Assembly: GCA_963422465.1 (NCBI GenBank) | Contig: OY730173.1 | Span: 2,046,001-2,110,000, forward strand | Source of the DNA: Lichina pygmaea | Taxonomy: Eukaryota; Ascomycota; Lichinomycetes; Lichinales; Lichinaceae | Reading direction: 5' to 3' | Length of the DNA stretch: 64,000 nucleotides | In this document: positions 40,506 through 52,684 of the stretch, piece after piece | Layout of the letters: every line of letters begins with the position of its first letter | Position numbering within the stretch: position 1 is the stretch's first letter | Notes under the pieces: model-generated | The model's input: the letters and a program-made list of their open reading frames with translations, nothing else | Told to the model about the DNA's origin: nothing | Databases searched by the model: none | Position numbers and translations under genes: made by a program

Positions 40506-42409
40506 AGAGCAGCCCGCCAAGCAGTCCGAAGTCGTCTACGAGCTCGTGAGGGAGGGAGAGGAGGTCTCGGTACTCAGCCTAGTCCCTTGCGTGTCTCGCG
40601 CTGGATGGTATAGCACATTCTCACGCTCGTTCGCAGTCCGCCCCGCAGATCCGCCGAAAGCCGCGCAGCTTCGTGCGGCGCAACCGTTGGATCCTCGCCA
40701 TCTTTGCGACGGGAACGGCGCTCGCCATCGGCTGCTGCGCCTTCACGTACTGGCTCAGCACTCAGAAGTTCGCATGTCCGCGATGGGCGCTCGACTGCTC
40801 GGTGTCGGACTTTGTCAGGCGGATAGCCGGATCCTTGAACCAGGTCCAGGGTATCGTCGGCGCCGTCTTCACCGTCTCCATCGCGATGATGGCGCACGCG
40901 ACGTACCAACTCGCGGAGACGACGCTCTGGCCGGCTCTGACTTCGACGGCCTTCTCCCTGTGCGACATCGACAACTACGTGGCGCTGACCCGGGGGTCCC
41001 TCACGGCGTCCCCGATGGCGCTGTCGCGAGCCCGTGGCGTCGGCCAGGTCACCGTCTTGCTGGCCGTCACGTTGATCGGGATGCTTCGGTTCGCGGACTC
41101 GGTCATCGTCGGTTATGCGTACTCCCTGACGAATGTCACCACCACGTTCAAGAGCAACTACACGTCGGGGGGAGGCCTGGGCCTCACTTTCGACGGCTTC
41201 CAGTCGAACCCTCCTGGAATGCTCCCCGGCGCGGCCGGAGCTGCGGCCTCGATCTATACTTCTTGGGCCAGCGGTCTGAGCAGCGAACCGTTGCCCGACC
41301 TGCGCCAATTCGTCATCGACCGCGCCAACCTCTCCGCCGTCGGCAACTTCTCCGCCTTCGCCGTCGAGGCATACACGGACATCACCTGTTCACCTTGGCC
41401 GATTGAGATCGCTCGAGAGACCAAAGACAAGCTATACGTCGAGGCCAACATGTCGCAAGATGCGCTCGAGGTACGTCAACAGCCGATGTTGACGCTCTGG
41501 GTGGACAGGTGGAGGAACGTCAGCGCCGCAAGAGCAGTGACCACCATCATGTTTGCTGCGATCAACGGCACGATCGAGGGAGGTTTCAAGAACGGACCCA
41601 CCGACGCCATGCGAGAGCTGGGTTACACCAACGGGGTCTCATCGGTGGCATGTGACGTTGACGTCGGGCTCAGAGACGGCACCGTCTGCACTCATTCGGA
41701 CCCGGCCTCGTGTCCCCCGCCCAAGATGATCCTGTCGGAGCTGGAGACCATCGGTCCACCACAATGCGACGGCAAAGACAAGAACATGTACTGCATTTCC
41801 GTCTGGCTGGCCGCTGCCGTCAACACCTACGGCGTTAGCATCTACGGAACGCAGCCCATGTTCTCACCGCCGTTCAGGAGCGGAGACATCCGGCAGCCCA
41901 GACAGCTTCTGAACACGACGACCCCTCTGCCTCTCGCCTGGACGAGCACTGCGTCGTCGGGGACCTCGTACGACTGGACGCAGGAGACGCTGAAGAACTT
42001 TGTCCAAGTTGGCTCCGGCGCGCTTGCCATGACCATCACGCGGCATTTCCTGAAGGACAGTGGCGATCTGGAGTCCACGCTCGTCATGTCACGCTTGAAG
42101 ACGAGCCGGAGCCTGTTGATGTTCCTGTCGCCTGGCTTGGTCATGGCCAGCTTGGTGGTGGTGGCGGTCATGAGCAAGGTCATGTACAAGGCCACCAACG
42201 TCCCTGACGTGCGTTCTGGTGCGACGAGCGAGATCATCCTCGGCAGCCAGTCGAACGACATCCGAAAGTATGTCGGCATGGTAAGGGCGTCCGCGATGTC
42301 CAGAGGCGCATTCTCGAGGCTGAGAGTGCGTTACGGCATCGTCGCCGAGGGGACCGAAGGGCTGGCGCACACGAAGCACGTCGCCGCCTTTCCGAAGAGG
42401 GAGAAATAG
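40498..42409 (+). CDS. Fungal multi-pass membrane protein of unknown function
   Basis: Family not named by me; such proteins with N-terminal helices, a long outside loop and one C-terminal helix are common in filamentous fungi. Exons 40498-40569 and 40637-42409 (67-bp intron) give 614 aa. The N terminus is cytosolic-looking (MDREQPAKQSEVVYELVREG). Membrane segments: WILAIFATGTALAIGCCAF; a second around VGAVFTVSIAMMAHATYQLA; a third VTVLLAVTLIGMLRFA; the last near residue 540 (LMFLSPGLVMASLVVVAVMS). Between the third and last lies a loop of about 400 residues with many N-glycosylation sequons (NVTT, NYTS, NLSA, NMSQ, NGTI, NTTT) and paired cysteines, so it is probably extracellular or lumenal. 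The C-terminal tail is basic. Confidence 0.8.
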
Positions 42410-43015
42410 ACGATACCCCTTTTGACGCCTGCGCCGATCTATCTTCCATCTCCTGTCTGATTTATCTCTCCCTTCTCTCTATCTCTCTCCTTCTCTCCTT
42501 TCTCTTTGTCCTTCCATCTTTCTTGTGCTCTTTTCTCGTTGCGGCCAAGATGAATATGAATGTTCTTCTCTCGAAGGCAGTTGTAACGAATTTCAAACGA
42601 AAGTCTTCCCTTTCAGAAATGGGGGGAGGGGATTCTAATCGTAAGAGTACCTTGTCAAGGAATCTGTGAGCGTGAGATCGTAAGAGGAGCTCTCGCGTCC
42701 GCTGCTCGGGGCGTCCCGTACCTGTAGGCCAAGGAGACAACCCCGTAGCCTATGACCTCATCTTGTAGAGAGAACAAGCAGCGTGACTGTAGAGACCTAC
42801 CTCGACGCTGTGCATGAGCGACGGCCACTAGGCCCCATAGCTCCGCCTGATCGACGAAGCCTCCCATCACTTTCCCACCTCCCCACCGTACAACACCCAC
42901 CTCCGTAACGAGACCGTACCGTACGTACCTCTTCAATTGCCTCTCGTGAGAAGACGGCAACAAAGCCTATAGATATTCAAACCTTCCACAGTCCCATCAT
43001 CCAATAAGCAACGAA
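42410..43015. other. Intergenic, 3' flank of the membrane-protein gene
   Basis: A CTCTCT-rich pyrimidine stretch lies at 42468-42530. GTACCGTACGTACC occurs near 42915-42930. No gene seen. Confidence 0.45.
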
Positions 43016-43074
43016 AGCAATGTGGCGCAGTGGAAGCGCGCCGGGCTCATAACCCGGAGGACCTCCGATCGAGT
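43016..43074 (+). tRNA. Initiator tRNA-Met (CAT), 3'-truncated; probable tRNA pseudogene
   Basis: Seen: AGCAATG at 43016 (acceptor 5' strand), A box TGGCGCAGTGG at 43023-43033, and anticodon arm CCGGG-CTCATAA-CCCGG with CAT at 43048-43050. The start of the T arm follows (CTCCGATCGAG). The second half of the T arm and the matching acceptor strand (CATTGCT) are not found. The sequence continues as ordinary DNA from about 43075. So the gene looks truncated and unlikely to give a working tRNA. Confidence 0.65.
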
Positions 43075-44072
43075 GAGTCATTCCCACTCTCCTTGCCATG
43101 GGGCATTTCAAGCAGTGGATTCTTCTCGAGTTCACATTGGCTGACGGTCGAATGATAATTAGAACGGAGTGTTGCTATCATGCTATAAGTTTTTTTTTCT
43201 TTGGGAAGGGGGAGAGGGGAAGGGTTGGGATGGCGCTCGGGCAAGTGCCGGGAAAGGGGTGGAGTGGCACGTGAGAGGTTAGAGCCATAGGGGGCATATG
43301 AACTTGTGTGACGGGGAAGTAGATGACTAAGAATTTGATATCTTGATTCAGACCAAGCACGTGATTGTTCCGTCCCTGCTTCTTGAGCACAAGACAGCGC
43401 TTCATACGCACAGCACTGTACTGTACGAGTACATATCGTACTTACTCTTCATGGCTCTACTCGATATTCACACAACATCAGATGGAGTACGTTCAGTGTA
43501 CAGTGAGTACGCACTTGTCATCGTTGGTGGAGGGATCGTCGCAGGCCTGTAGACTACGTATCTGATGTATCCATCTGAACGGTGCTGTCTGCTCTAATCG
43601 GTTTGATGCTGCTCCGGAGACCAGAGAGCACGGTAGACGTGCGTCGATCTGAAATATCATCTTGTTGATGTGACTACACCGCCGCTTGACTACCCCTGCC
43701 ATCTGAACACACGACTGTAAAGAAGAGCAAGATGATAGGCATCCATAGATCTGAGCGAAACATCCTGCTAGTCTGAACGCACTCCTACTCCCACAAACAG
43801 CACGATGACAAGCATGGATGAAATAAAGTATGAGATATTCCTGCTGCTGCGGCTGCTGCTGCTGCTGCTGCCAAGTCGTTCCTGCCTATACCAGTACCGC
43901 TCAGGCTTGTAGGAGCATGATGATTTGGGGTATTCTGAGATACGCGAAGAGATGAGCTAAGATGGGCAGCAAAGCTGAGACCGAGCCCCCCCGTCTGTCT
44001 CTTGCGCTCTCGTAGCTAAGATACTCGCCTGCCGGTCATACCCGGTCGCAAAGCGTTCGGTTGTCTGCGCCG
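43075..44072. other. Intergenic between the tRNA relic and the sirtuin gene
   Basis: It holds GTACTGTACGAGTAC-type palindromes near 43417-43440 and a CTG triplet array at 43841-43871. No gene seen. Confidence 0.45.
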
Positions 44073-45908
44073 CTATGCAGCTTCTTTCTTGGCTGTCTGC
44101 GTCGTCTCCATGACGGCCTCCGACGGCGGCTCCTCCCAAGCAGGCCCCGTCGGCTCCCCCTCCGTCGGTGCCGCATCTGTCTTCGTCACTGACGATTCTC
44201 CACTCGGCTTTGTAGCTCCCTCTTGCATTTTCAGGCCCGGTTTGGCCTTTTGTGCGGTTGCCGCCGCCGTGGGCTTCCCCGACTTGAACACTGTGGTGAT
44301 TCTCTGCACGCCGCTGGGTTTGACCTCCGAGCCTTTCTTGGCTTTGCCTTTGCCTGTAGCTGCGGGTGCTTTCCTGACCGTCGTGGCTTTCTTGGGTTTG
44401 ACGACCGTCGATGGGGCAGAAGCGGCCTTCTTGGTTGCCTTGGAGGTGGCTTGAGCTTTGCTGGGCTTGGTGCTGGATCCCGCAACGTCCGGCTTAGCCG
44501 TCAGGTTGCCAACTGGGGGCGCGAGGTCGCTCTGCCCCTCATCCTCGGCCTTGGTCGCCATTTGTGAGCCATCCACGACGACGGACGGACCTCCTCGGTT
44601 CTTCATCTCCACCCAGGCTTGATCGTCGATCTCTTCGCCGGCTGGCATGGGCGAGAGGCTCGAGCGGCTCCCGTCCGCCACCTGGGCAATGGCGTCCGAG
44701 TCGCTCTTGACGACTAGATCCCAACAGCCTTCAAACTCCTTGCCCATCGGCGGCGCACCGCTGTTGATCCACACCGTCACGCCGTCTCGTCGACCGCGGA
44801 CGACGCCACACATCTCCTTGACGATCCGCCGTACTCCACGCACCTTGAGGCTTGTGCCGACCACGATCAGCGCGTCCGGGCGGCTTTTGAGGTCGTTTCG
44901 CGTGACGGCACCGATCGCATCCTCGTCGGGATTGTGCTCGTTGTAGAGGACGATCCTCGGTCGTAGTCTGCCCACACCATGACTGCGTTTTCCGGCGATG
45001 TTGGTGCGAACCGAGTCCATCTCCTTGCATTCCTTGCAAGGTGGTGGGTCGGGTCCCTCGAACAGAGATGCGTCAAAGTCGGAGAGGTGATGGCATTTTT
45101 GACACACCATCTTGCCGAGTCCGCCGTGAAGCTGGATCGTCCTAGGCCATGGCGCCTTGACGTTGAGGGGGACATTGGTGGCCAACGGCCGCAGCGACAC
45201 ATCCAGGCCGTCGACGTTCTGCGTGTACAGGCGTAGCAGCCGGCCTTCGTCGGCCACTCGCGCCAGTAGCTGGTGGAACGCCGTCGGCTTGGACGACCCT
45301 GCCAGATCCGCTAGACCGCGAACCATGTCATGAAATTGGCTGGTGGCTGCATCGGTCTTGTAGACCGACGCGTCAAACAAGTGCTTCCCGGTGGCCTTGA
45401 CCGCGGTGTTCTTGGGCGTCGTGCTGAACAGGCCGGTGCGAGATCGAAAGTCGGGGACTACGCCACGTTAGCGCAATTTTGGTGGCCAACATCATCTCAG
45501 AAATCACTCACTGCCGGCGGAAACCGAGATGCCCGCTCCGGCGACGACAACGATCTTCCGGCGCTTGTGGAGCACCTTGAGCAACAGATCCAACGCGTCC
45601 TTCTCCTCTCTCGCTGCCGTGTCCGAGCCGAGAGGACTACGGGTTGCGTCCGAGAAATCCAAGTGTCTCGTAAACCTGGGCTTTGGCTGTACGGTCCGTC
45701 GTCTCTTCGGTGGAGGCGGCCCATCGGGATCGACTTCGTTGCAGATCGAAGAAGTATCCAGGTCGATGATTGGAATGCTGTTATCCGAGTGAACTTGCGA
45801 GGCGGGCGAAGGTAGATAAGCAGGTGTCGGAGGCGACGGCGTCGCTATGGACGATAGCGGAGACGACGACCCTGACAACGAAGGTGATAAGACTGCCATC
45901 GTCGCCAT
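44073..45908 (-). CDS. HST4: HST3/HST4-like sirtuin, NAD-dependent protein deacetylase
   Basis: NAD-dependent deacetylase; the fungal HST3/HST4 group removes H3K56 acetylation after replication. Exons 45512-45908 and 44073-45457 (54-bp intron) give 593 aa. The splice falls inside the NAD motif and restores AGAGISVSAGIPDFRS. Other signatures: TQNVDGLD, the catalytic His in IQLHGGLGKMVC, and two zinc pairs (CQKC, CKEC). The block RIVLYNEHNPDEDAIGAV then VVGTSLKVRGVRRIVKEMC is typical of the HST4 group. About 125 disordered residues with KRRR precede the core. The C-terminal 170 residues are Lys/Ala/Pro-rich (KPKKATTVRKAPAATGKGKA), a likely DNA- or chromatin-contacting tail. In-frame sequence upstream of 45908 begins with GTG, so the ATG of MATMAVL was chosen. 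Confidence 0.9.
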
Positions 45909-47195
45909 CCTGGTCGGTGATGTTCGACCAGCTGCACGGGGTTGACGGGGCCTGGATCGACCAGTCACGGTGGATCGCGATCCGACCCCAGAGATCGGGG
46001 CCTGGTCAATTATACCTGTCGCTTTTCGTTCATGAAGCTGACGTGGTCGTCGAACAGCGTACGTTGGCAGCCGGGGTTGTTGTGAAGTAGGTGGATCGAG
46101 AATAGAGGGAGTTTGGAGATGGGGGAAGAAAGGATTTGGGGATCATGCTTAGGGTTATTGGTGTTATTATTGTTGTTGTTGTGTTCCTTGGCCTGCTGGG
46201 TCGATTGACCCTGTTGCACAGGGGATGGACCGGACTGTTGTGTGCTTGCACCTGGCGCTAATCGCTGCTTTGGACAAATGGTAATTTCCCGTGTTCTTGT
46301 CTTTAGAAATGATGCCGCAGAGATATCATGTCGATGGCAGAAGTCATGAACACTACTTCGTACTCTTCCAGTGTCCTCGTGTTCCTCGACGGTGTTCGGT
46401 ACGTACTCCTTACAGTACGAGTATAATGTGGGCGGATTCCACGGCTGGGTAAGTTACGCGACGCCCTCGCTACGGTACTCTACAAGAACCAGTGAATCAA
46501 AGGAAACAGCACCCTGTCATGCCATTGACGCCATTGACGCCATTGAATGCGGTAGAGATTACATAAGCATGTATGTACCGTACTCCCGGACGTACTGTAC
46601 GTACTGGAGCTGCTTGGGAGAGGTTCAAGCAGGCAAAAGATCTCTTGTTCTATTGAGGCCAAGAGACCATTACCAGTGTACTGTACCGTACAGGAAGATT
46701 GGTCTTCCTCATGTGATTCAGAATCAGTATATATCGTTGGCGGCTGATCTTTCGTCCCGGTTTCTATTGCAACCAGTGCTTGCCCTCAGACCAAGGCCTG
46801 GGTAAGAGAGGCTATCCTCCTTCTTTTCGCTCTAGCTCTACTTACATACCGTACCGTACCGCGCATACCCCTCTCCGCTCTTCACTTCCCTTGGGGCGCC
46901 AGTGCCCGAAGCTTTCAATCTCTTTCATAGACCGTCTACCCGTGGCCAAGCCCTGACCGTTCATCTTTGATCATCATCGTGCAGCATCTTGAAATCTTGT
47001 TGCGGCCTATCTAAGGCCCCTCAATGTTCATCCAACCTCGACGACGAAGCTCGTTTCTTCTTGCTATCGGTATCCAATATTCTGTCTCATACGCTGGGTC
47101 AGCTGTCTGGCGCGGATCGTGAGACACCTGCCGGCAGGTCATAGCGCTCTGCTCCTCAACTTCTGTTGGCTTGGACTGCTTGGCGAGACCTTGTA
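45909..47195. other. Divergent intergenic region between HST4 and MED16
   Basis: About 1.3 kb. It has a TTATTGTTGTTGTTG stretch near 46160-46182, a 9-bp unit GCCATTGAC repeated three times at 46521-46546, and GTAC-type palindromes at 46398-46430, 46575-46600, 46680-46692 and 46846-46862. No gene seen; promoters of both neighbours must be here. Confidence 0.5.
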
Positions 47196-50100
47196 ATGGA
47201 TGATTCCTTGGACATAGATGATCTCTTCGCCGACGACGGTGCTCTCTCTCTCCCGCAGGCTTCTATATCCAAAGGTCTGATACAGAAAGTTGACGAGTTA
47301 CGCCTCCTGGGCTGTAATCAGTACGTGAATGGGATGATTCATTGGCTACCTTTATCCACGCTCATATAGAACAGGAAGATAGCCTGGTCAAAGCTGGGCT
47401 GCGTTGCGGCCCTCACGGCTGATGGTCGAGGTGTCAATGTTCGAGTGCTCTGCTGCGACCCAGAGGATGGGAGGTGGAGCCTCAGCCGAGTATATCCCGT
47501 GGAGCAAGTTGCGACTGCCCATGGCGGTCAGCAGCTGCTGTGTCTGTCCTGGAACCACACCGGCTACGAGTTGGCTGTCACCGATGCTCTTGGCCGCATC
47601 TCAGTCCTCCAGATGCACGTCGCTCTCAACAGGCTAGTCTTGAAGAGGAACGTCGAGATGGATCAAGAGGATGATCTAGGCGTGGTCGTGGGTATGGCGT
47701 GGTTGGGGCATGAACGTCCGGTCCGTTGAAATCCGCCGACCCCGATCTTCGCACCACTTCCTAATGTCGTCCAGTTTCCCTGGTATCAACAGGCGACCAG
47801 GAGCGGTGAGAATTTCCGATTCAATATCACTCAGTATCGTATGCCGGGTCAGCTGGTCCAATCGATCAGGGCTGCCCTGATCTCCGTGACGCGGGGCGGC
47901 ATGCTTCGGCTGCTGTATCAGCACCCTGATCACGGATGGCACGAGACCGGGACGGAGCTCGAGAGTCTGAGCACCTTCAACGATGTTCTCACACACGCAT
48001 CCTTCTCCTCCGAGCAAGGTTTGTTACAACGGCGGTGGCGACGGGGCGGGGCGCGGAAGATGCTGATATCGATAAGACAACAGTCTGCTTCTCTTGGTTC
48101 GGTCGGTATCCCATCACCTCCGGCTCTATCGAATACGCATCAAATGGACTCCTCACGGCTTGCAACCAGGGGCTCAAGCTGCAGTGCTCCCCTATCCCGA
48201 GATGACTGTCGCGAACCTGAAGATTCTGGTGCCTGGCTTTGACGACATTCAAGGGTCTCCAGACGGAGGTGGGGGGTCGGCTTCGCAGCCGCAGCTTTCT
48301 CACATGGAGCTGCTCCCAGTGCCGCCTCAGATGTCCTCAAGTGAGCTCATGAGGCTGACGGTCATGGTGATCTTCTCTCACCTCCCGGAGGTGGAAGCTT
48401 CGCATTACCAAGAGAGCTACAGCATCATCGCCAGGTGGGAGCTGCAGAGCGCTCGGTTCTCGTTGCATACAGTCTTCGACCAGCTGAACCCAGCTTCGAA
48501 GACAGCTGGCTCGGTCGAATTGGTATGTGCACTCTTGATTCCGAGCCGCGACAGAGCATTAATCTCGCACAGCATGACCACCACTTCAAAAGACTGGATG
48601 ACATCATCGTAGACAAGATTGTGCTATCGGTGCAGTTGATCAACTCGGGGCTGGGGCTAGTGTTCTCTTACAGCGATGGCTCCGCTGAATTCCGCCAACG
48701 GTCCGATCTCGCCGTGGTGACAAGGGATGACGATACCAGCCGGGTGACGAATCTCCTTCGAACTGGCTTCGTTCTTCCCGTCGAAGAACCTTGTAAGTGG
48801 CGGCGGTCCTCTCTGGCGCAGATGTGCTGATTGGGTGACAGTCCTCCATGTATCTCTGTCGCCAAATTGCTGTTGTGCAGCGACAATGGACGACGAAGGC
48901 ACTATGAAGCTGAAGATGATGCGATTGACGCCAGAAGATGAAGGCACTAGGGTTCTCGGTGTGCACCTCTTGTGGACGGTTGTTCGCTTCAGCTCCTAAC
49001 TCGAAGCAGCCAGACAGGAAAATATTGTTCTCGCCCTGGCGATGCTCTACGCCCAGTCCCTTACGCACCATAACACTGGTGACGATGTTCTCGCGCTGGT
49101 GCATCAACTTGAAAGCCCACGTCTGTACCATCCCCACCAGTCTTGGCTGCTTTGATGTGCTCACGGACGCCCAAAGATGTTGAGAAGAATCTGCTGAGCG
49201 AGATCTACCGAGCCCTGTCCCTCAGCGCAGACTTCTCGACGGATCAGCATAACGAAAGAACCACTACGGTGCCGACAATCCAGAAATGTCTCAGCGTGCA
49301 AGATGCACTTGGTCGCCATGGCGGTCAACAGCACAGGAGCATCGCTGCAAAGGTGGCCTGGATGACTTTGAACTTACGCTACGTCTTTGTGAATCTGTAC
49401 ATCTTGACTTCGAATGCGAGCAAACCAGGAGCAGAGGTCGATCTGAACCGGCTGGGTTCGTAGCGATCTCGCGACTTGCAGGGTGATGGGGCCACAGCTA
49501 AGATCTAGAGACAGGAGTGGACATGCTCGAGTATGCTACAAGCCTGATGCAGTGGGCCATCGATCTCGTAAGTTATCTGGCGGACGAGTTGCTCGAGCTA
49601 GCTAGCACACTCAAACGTCCGACTTACACGGCCGAGGCTCTCAATGGGGCCGGTGGGTTTCCTGTGGGACCAGTCTTGGCGGTGCGTGACTGCTCTGCTG
49701 ATCTGACGTGTAGTGGCAAGACTTGGTTATCCGTCGCTTCCAGTCATCATGGCCAGTGTGTCTCGATTCTTCTTGCGTCATATGGTCCGCAATGTTGTAG
49801 TCCTGGCCGCGGCTGCACAGAGAGGCTTCCTGAACGGCGCTTCTGATGTCGAACGTCGCAAACTGTTCCGCGACATCATGGACCGGTTCGAGGCTGGGCC
49901 CGTACACGTTGGCCATTTCGATCGGTTCATGAAGAACGTCGACGCATCCATCCGCGCTGCTTACTCGGGCATGAGCATCAGCGCTGCCGAGCGAGGCCTG
50001 ATGGAGAAGAACATGCTCATCAGCGGCGAGATACCAGAGGCTCTCGTGGCTTCCGGCATCCAAGACGTCTTTCAAACCCACTTGATGGTCCTGCGAAACG

Positions 50101-50762
50101 AGATTGGCGATCCCGGAAAGGCTTACTTTGCCGACTACAGCTGGCTCGGCTTGACGAACGACCGGCGCGCCGGCAAGCTTCTGAGAGAGAACGTGTTGGA
50201 CGTCATGAGCAAGGTGGTCATTCCTCGTGCAACAGCTCGTCCGTCGCGTCGCCCGGCACTCGGACAGCGGCAACGTCATCAGGATTTGAATCTGGTCCCC
50301 GCGGGCCACGTCGCGGGCGTGGATGGCAATGCCAGCGTGAACGGCATCGGCAGCCGCTACGACGGCGGCCCGGATGCCGCTGCGAGCGCCCAGCCGCTGA
50401 GATTGAGACAATGCACGCGCTGCGGCTCGGTCATGTACGATCATCCTCCGTTGTCCGAAGTGGGTGCTTCTGGCGTCTCTCGGAGCAACGGCGTAGGTGG
50501 CAACACGCCAATGAACGGGCTAGGCGCGGGCAGCAACGGCAACGGCGGTGGTGGCAGCGCCAGGAGCATCTCGATGGGTGCGCCTGCAACGACGGCCAGC
50601 AGCTCTGGAGGTCCTCCGCCGGCCGGTGGTGGCAGCACCAGCAGCAGCAGCAACAACACTGCTGCAGCAAGAAGGGCCAGCTTGCTGTCCCCGGCGAGGT
50701 CCTGGAAAATTGGCATGCACAAGATGTGTCTGTGTGGAAGCCTGTGGATGCAGGTCGTGTGA
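47196..50762 (+). CDS. MED16: Mediator complex subunit 16 (Sin4)
   Basis: Tail-module subunit of Mediator, which links gene-specific activators to RNA polymerase II. Ten exons: 47196-47320, 47375-47720, 47775-48018, 48077-48522, 48573-48792, 48842-48951, 49018-49120, 49177-49455, 49515-49652, 49714-50762; 1019 aa. Landmarks in family order: IDDLFADDGALSLP, QKIAWSKLGCVAALTADGRG, LLCLSWNHTGYELAVTDALG, VVVGMAWLGHERP, SSEQDNSLLLLVRSVSHHLR followed by LYRIRIKW, LGLVFSYSDGSAEFRQRSDL, FLHVSLSPNCCCAATMDDEG, and AAKVAWMTLNLRY. The C-terminal part has GYPSLPVIMASVSRFFLRHM, DYSWLGLTNDRR, and a split zinc site (RQCTRCGSVM and CLCGSLWMQ) separated by a long Gly/Ser/Asn-rich insert. Exons 6-9 are short and rest on splice phase; exon 7 borders are the least sure. 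Confidence 0.88.
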
Positions 50763-52106
50763 GCGACGGTAGGGGTAACGCCAGCGGTGGTAGCGTCAGT
50801 GGCTTCAGCGGCGGTGCTGGGGACGCGTACAGCAGCCAGCTAGCTAGCTCGTTCGGCCATTTACTCGGGAGTCGATTTAGTCGGGAGTAGGTGTTTGAAC
50901 ACGTAGATCGAAGCATGTCAACCGGTTTTGTTTTATGTTTAGGATAGCCGAGGATATGGAACGACATCTGAGAAAGATCTGATGCTTTTGCCTGGAAGCG
51001 AGAAGAAGTGCCCTGTGCTCTTCGATCTGACATTTCCTCTGCACACGAATGGAAATGAACAAGAGGTGGCATTTTGAGACGGGAGGTCTTCTCCCCCTCT
51101 CCCCTCCCCCCTCCCCCCTCTTCCCTGTCGCTCTTCTTACCCTCCATTCTCCACGCCCCTATGCTCCATGCCCCATTCTCCATGCCCCATTCTCCATCAC
51201 TGCTCCTCTCTGAGAATTTCCAAACAAAGAAAGACACGAGAGAAGCTGTCGTCCACCTGAGGGTGTTTGGTAACAAAAATCAAAAAAAAGAAACCAATCA
51301 ATCATGATGATCTAGTAAGTATTCTGCCGAGTGTGTTCATTCTGCCATGTTCATGTTCATTCTGCTGTGGCAGGCTTGGGGGGGGGGGGGGGGGGGGGGG
51401 AAGGGGGGGGAAGAAGAATTGATGATGATGAGCATGAACCCAAGAATGAAGAAAAGTAGGCAGTATTCATTGGTTTGCTTTGGTTTGGTTGAAAGACAGA
51501 GATGAAGAGATGACTGGGGAAAACAGAAAGAAAGAAAGAGAAAAAAACTGAAAAGGAAGAGAAGCGAAGATGGGTGAAGAGAGAAGAAGAGAGAGAAGAG
51601 CAAAGAAAAAAAATTTAAACAAAAGGAATGGGAAAAACAAAATGTAGATTGGACGATGAAGGAAGAATAGACAGATGTTGTGGTGCCGAAGAGCTGCAGT
51701 GCTGGAGTGCAGGGGTGCTGAAGAAGAAGTGATGATGCAAAGTGAGAGGCTAAATGTACAAAAGTAATGTTCAGAGAGAAAAGAAAAGGATGTCTGTTTT
51801 TCTCTGTCTGCTCTTCATGTTTTGTTCACTTCTTTTCACTTCAGCTGGAAAGATAGCGAAACTACCACTCTTCCCCCACTCTTCTCTTCCTCTTCACCGA
51901 TCCTCCTCCTCTCACTTCTCAAACCCACGACAAAATAAAAAAACCAAGCCGGGTATGAGGTGAAAACCAAGCGGGGCATGAAATAAAGACCAAGCAGATT
52001 AAGAGATAAAAATCAAAGCAGGGTATGAAACAAAACCCAGGTGGAGTATGGATGAAGATGGATGGTAGCGCCATGTCTAACTCTTTTTGTTGTCACGTTG
52101 TATGTC
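50763..52106. other. Convergent intergenic region, simple-sequence rich
   Basis: About 1.3 kb between the MED16 stop and the stop of the coiled-coil gene. It has a CTCCATGCCCCATT unit repeated about three times (51151-51197), a run of 23 G at 51378-51400, purine-rich GAAGA/AAAGA sequence 51510-51640, and AGCGGGGTATGAAA-like units at 51945-52030. No gene seen. Confidence 0.5.
51378..51400. repeat. Run of 23 G
   Basis: One of several long G or C homopolymers in intergenic DNA here. Others: 22411-22431 (G21), 56821-56838 (G18), 60278-60301 (C24) and 60429-60453 (C25). Lengths may be imprecise in any assembly. Confidence 0.9.
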
Positions 52107-52650
52107 TCATCGCATCAAGGCAGATACTTTTTGTCGCTCTCGATCGACGTCCAGTTGGAGTTTCTTGGTTTGGCGCATGGCTTCGTCTCTATCGTTTGTT
52201 AGTCGGTTGGAGAAGAAGGTCGTTAGTCCTGAGGTCGTGGGGTGCTGGGATCGTGGGGAAGAGACTATGTATGGAGGGGGGAGAGAGAGAGGGGGGACGG
52301 AGGGGGAACGGAGGGGAGACGATGTAGGAAATCGGGACAGATAGGGGGCGTGATGCAGTAGACGACCAGCAGAAACAAACTGCACAGTCGACGGATCAAA
52401 ACTCACCGTTGAGACTGCAGTTCCATAACCTCAATCTGCGCCATGTTCATGCGGCTGACGACCTCTCCCATCTCGCGATCGGCGTCCGACAGCGCCTGTT
52501 CGAGATCCTCGACCCGGCCCTCGAGATCTTCCGTCTTGGACAGCTCCGTCATCGACATGCCCGCGCCCGACGACGTCATGTCGAGCCGTGGCGACCGCAC
52601 GCTGAAGATGGACGTGCGCTTGGCCATTGCCGTTGCCGTTGCCGTCGCCG

Positions 52651-52684
<34 letters not shown>

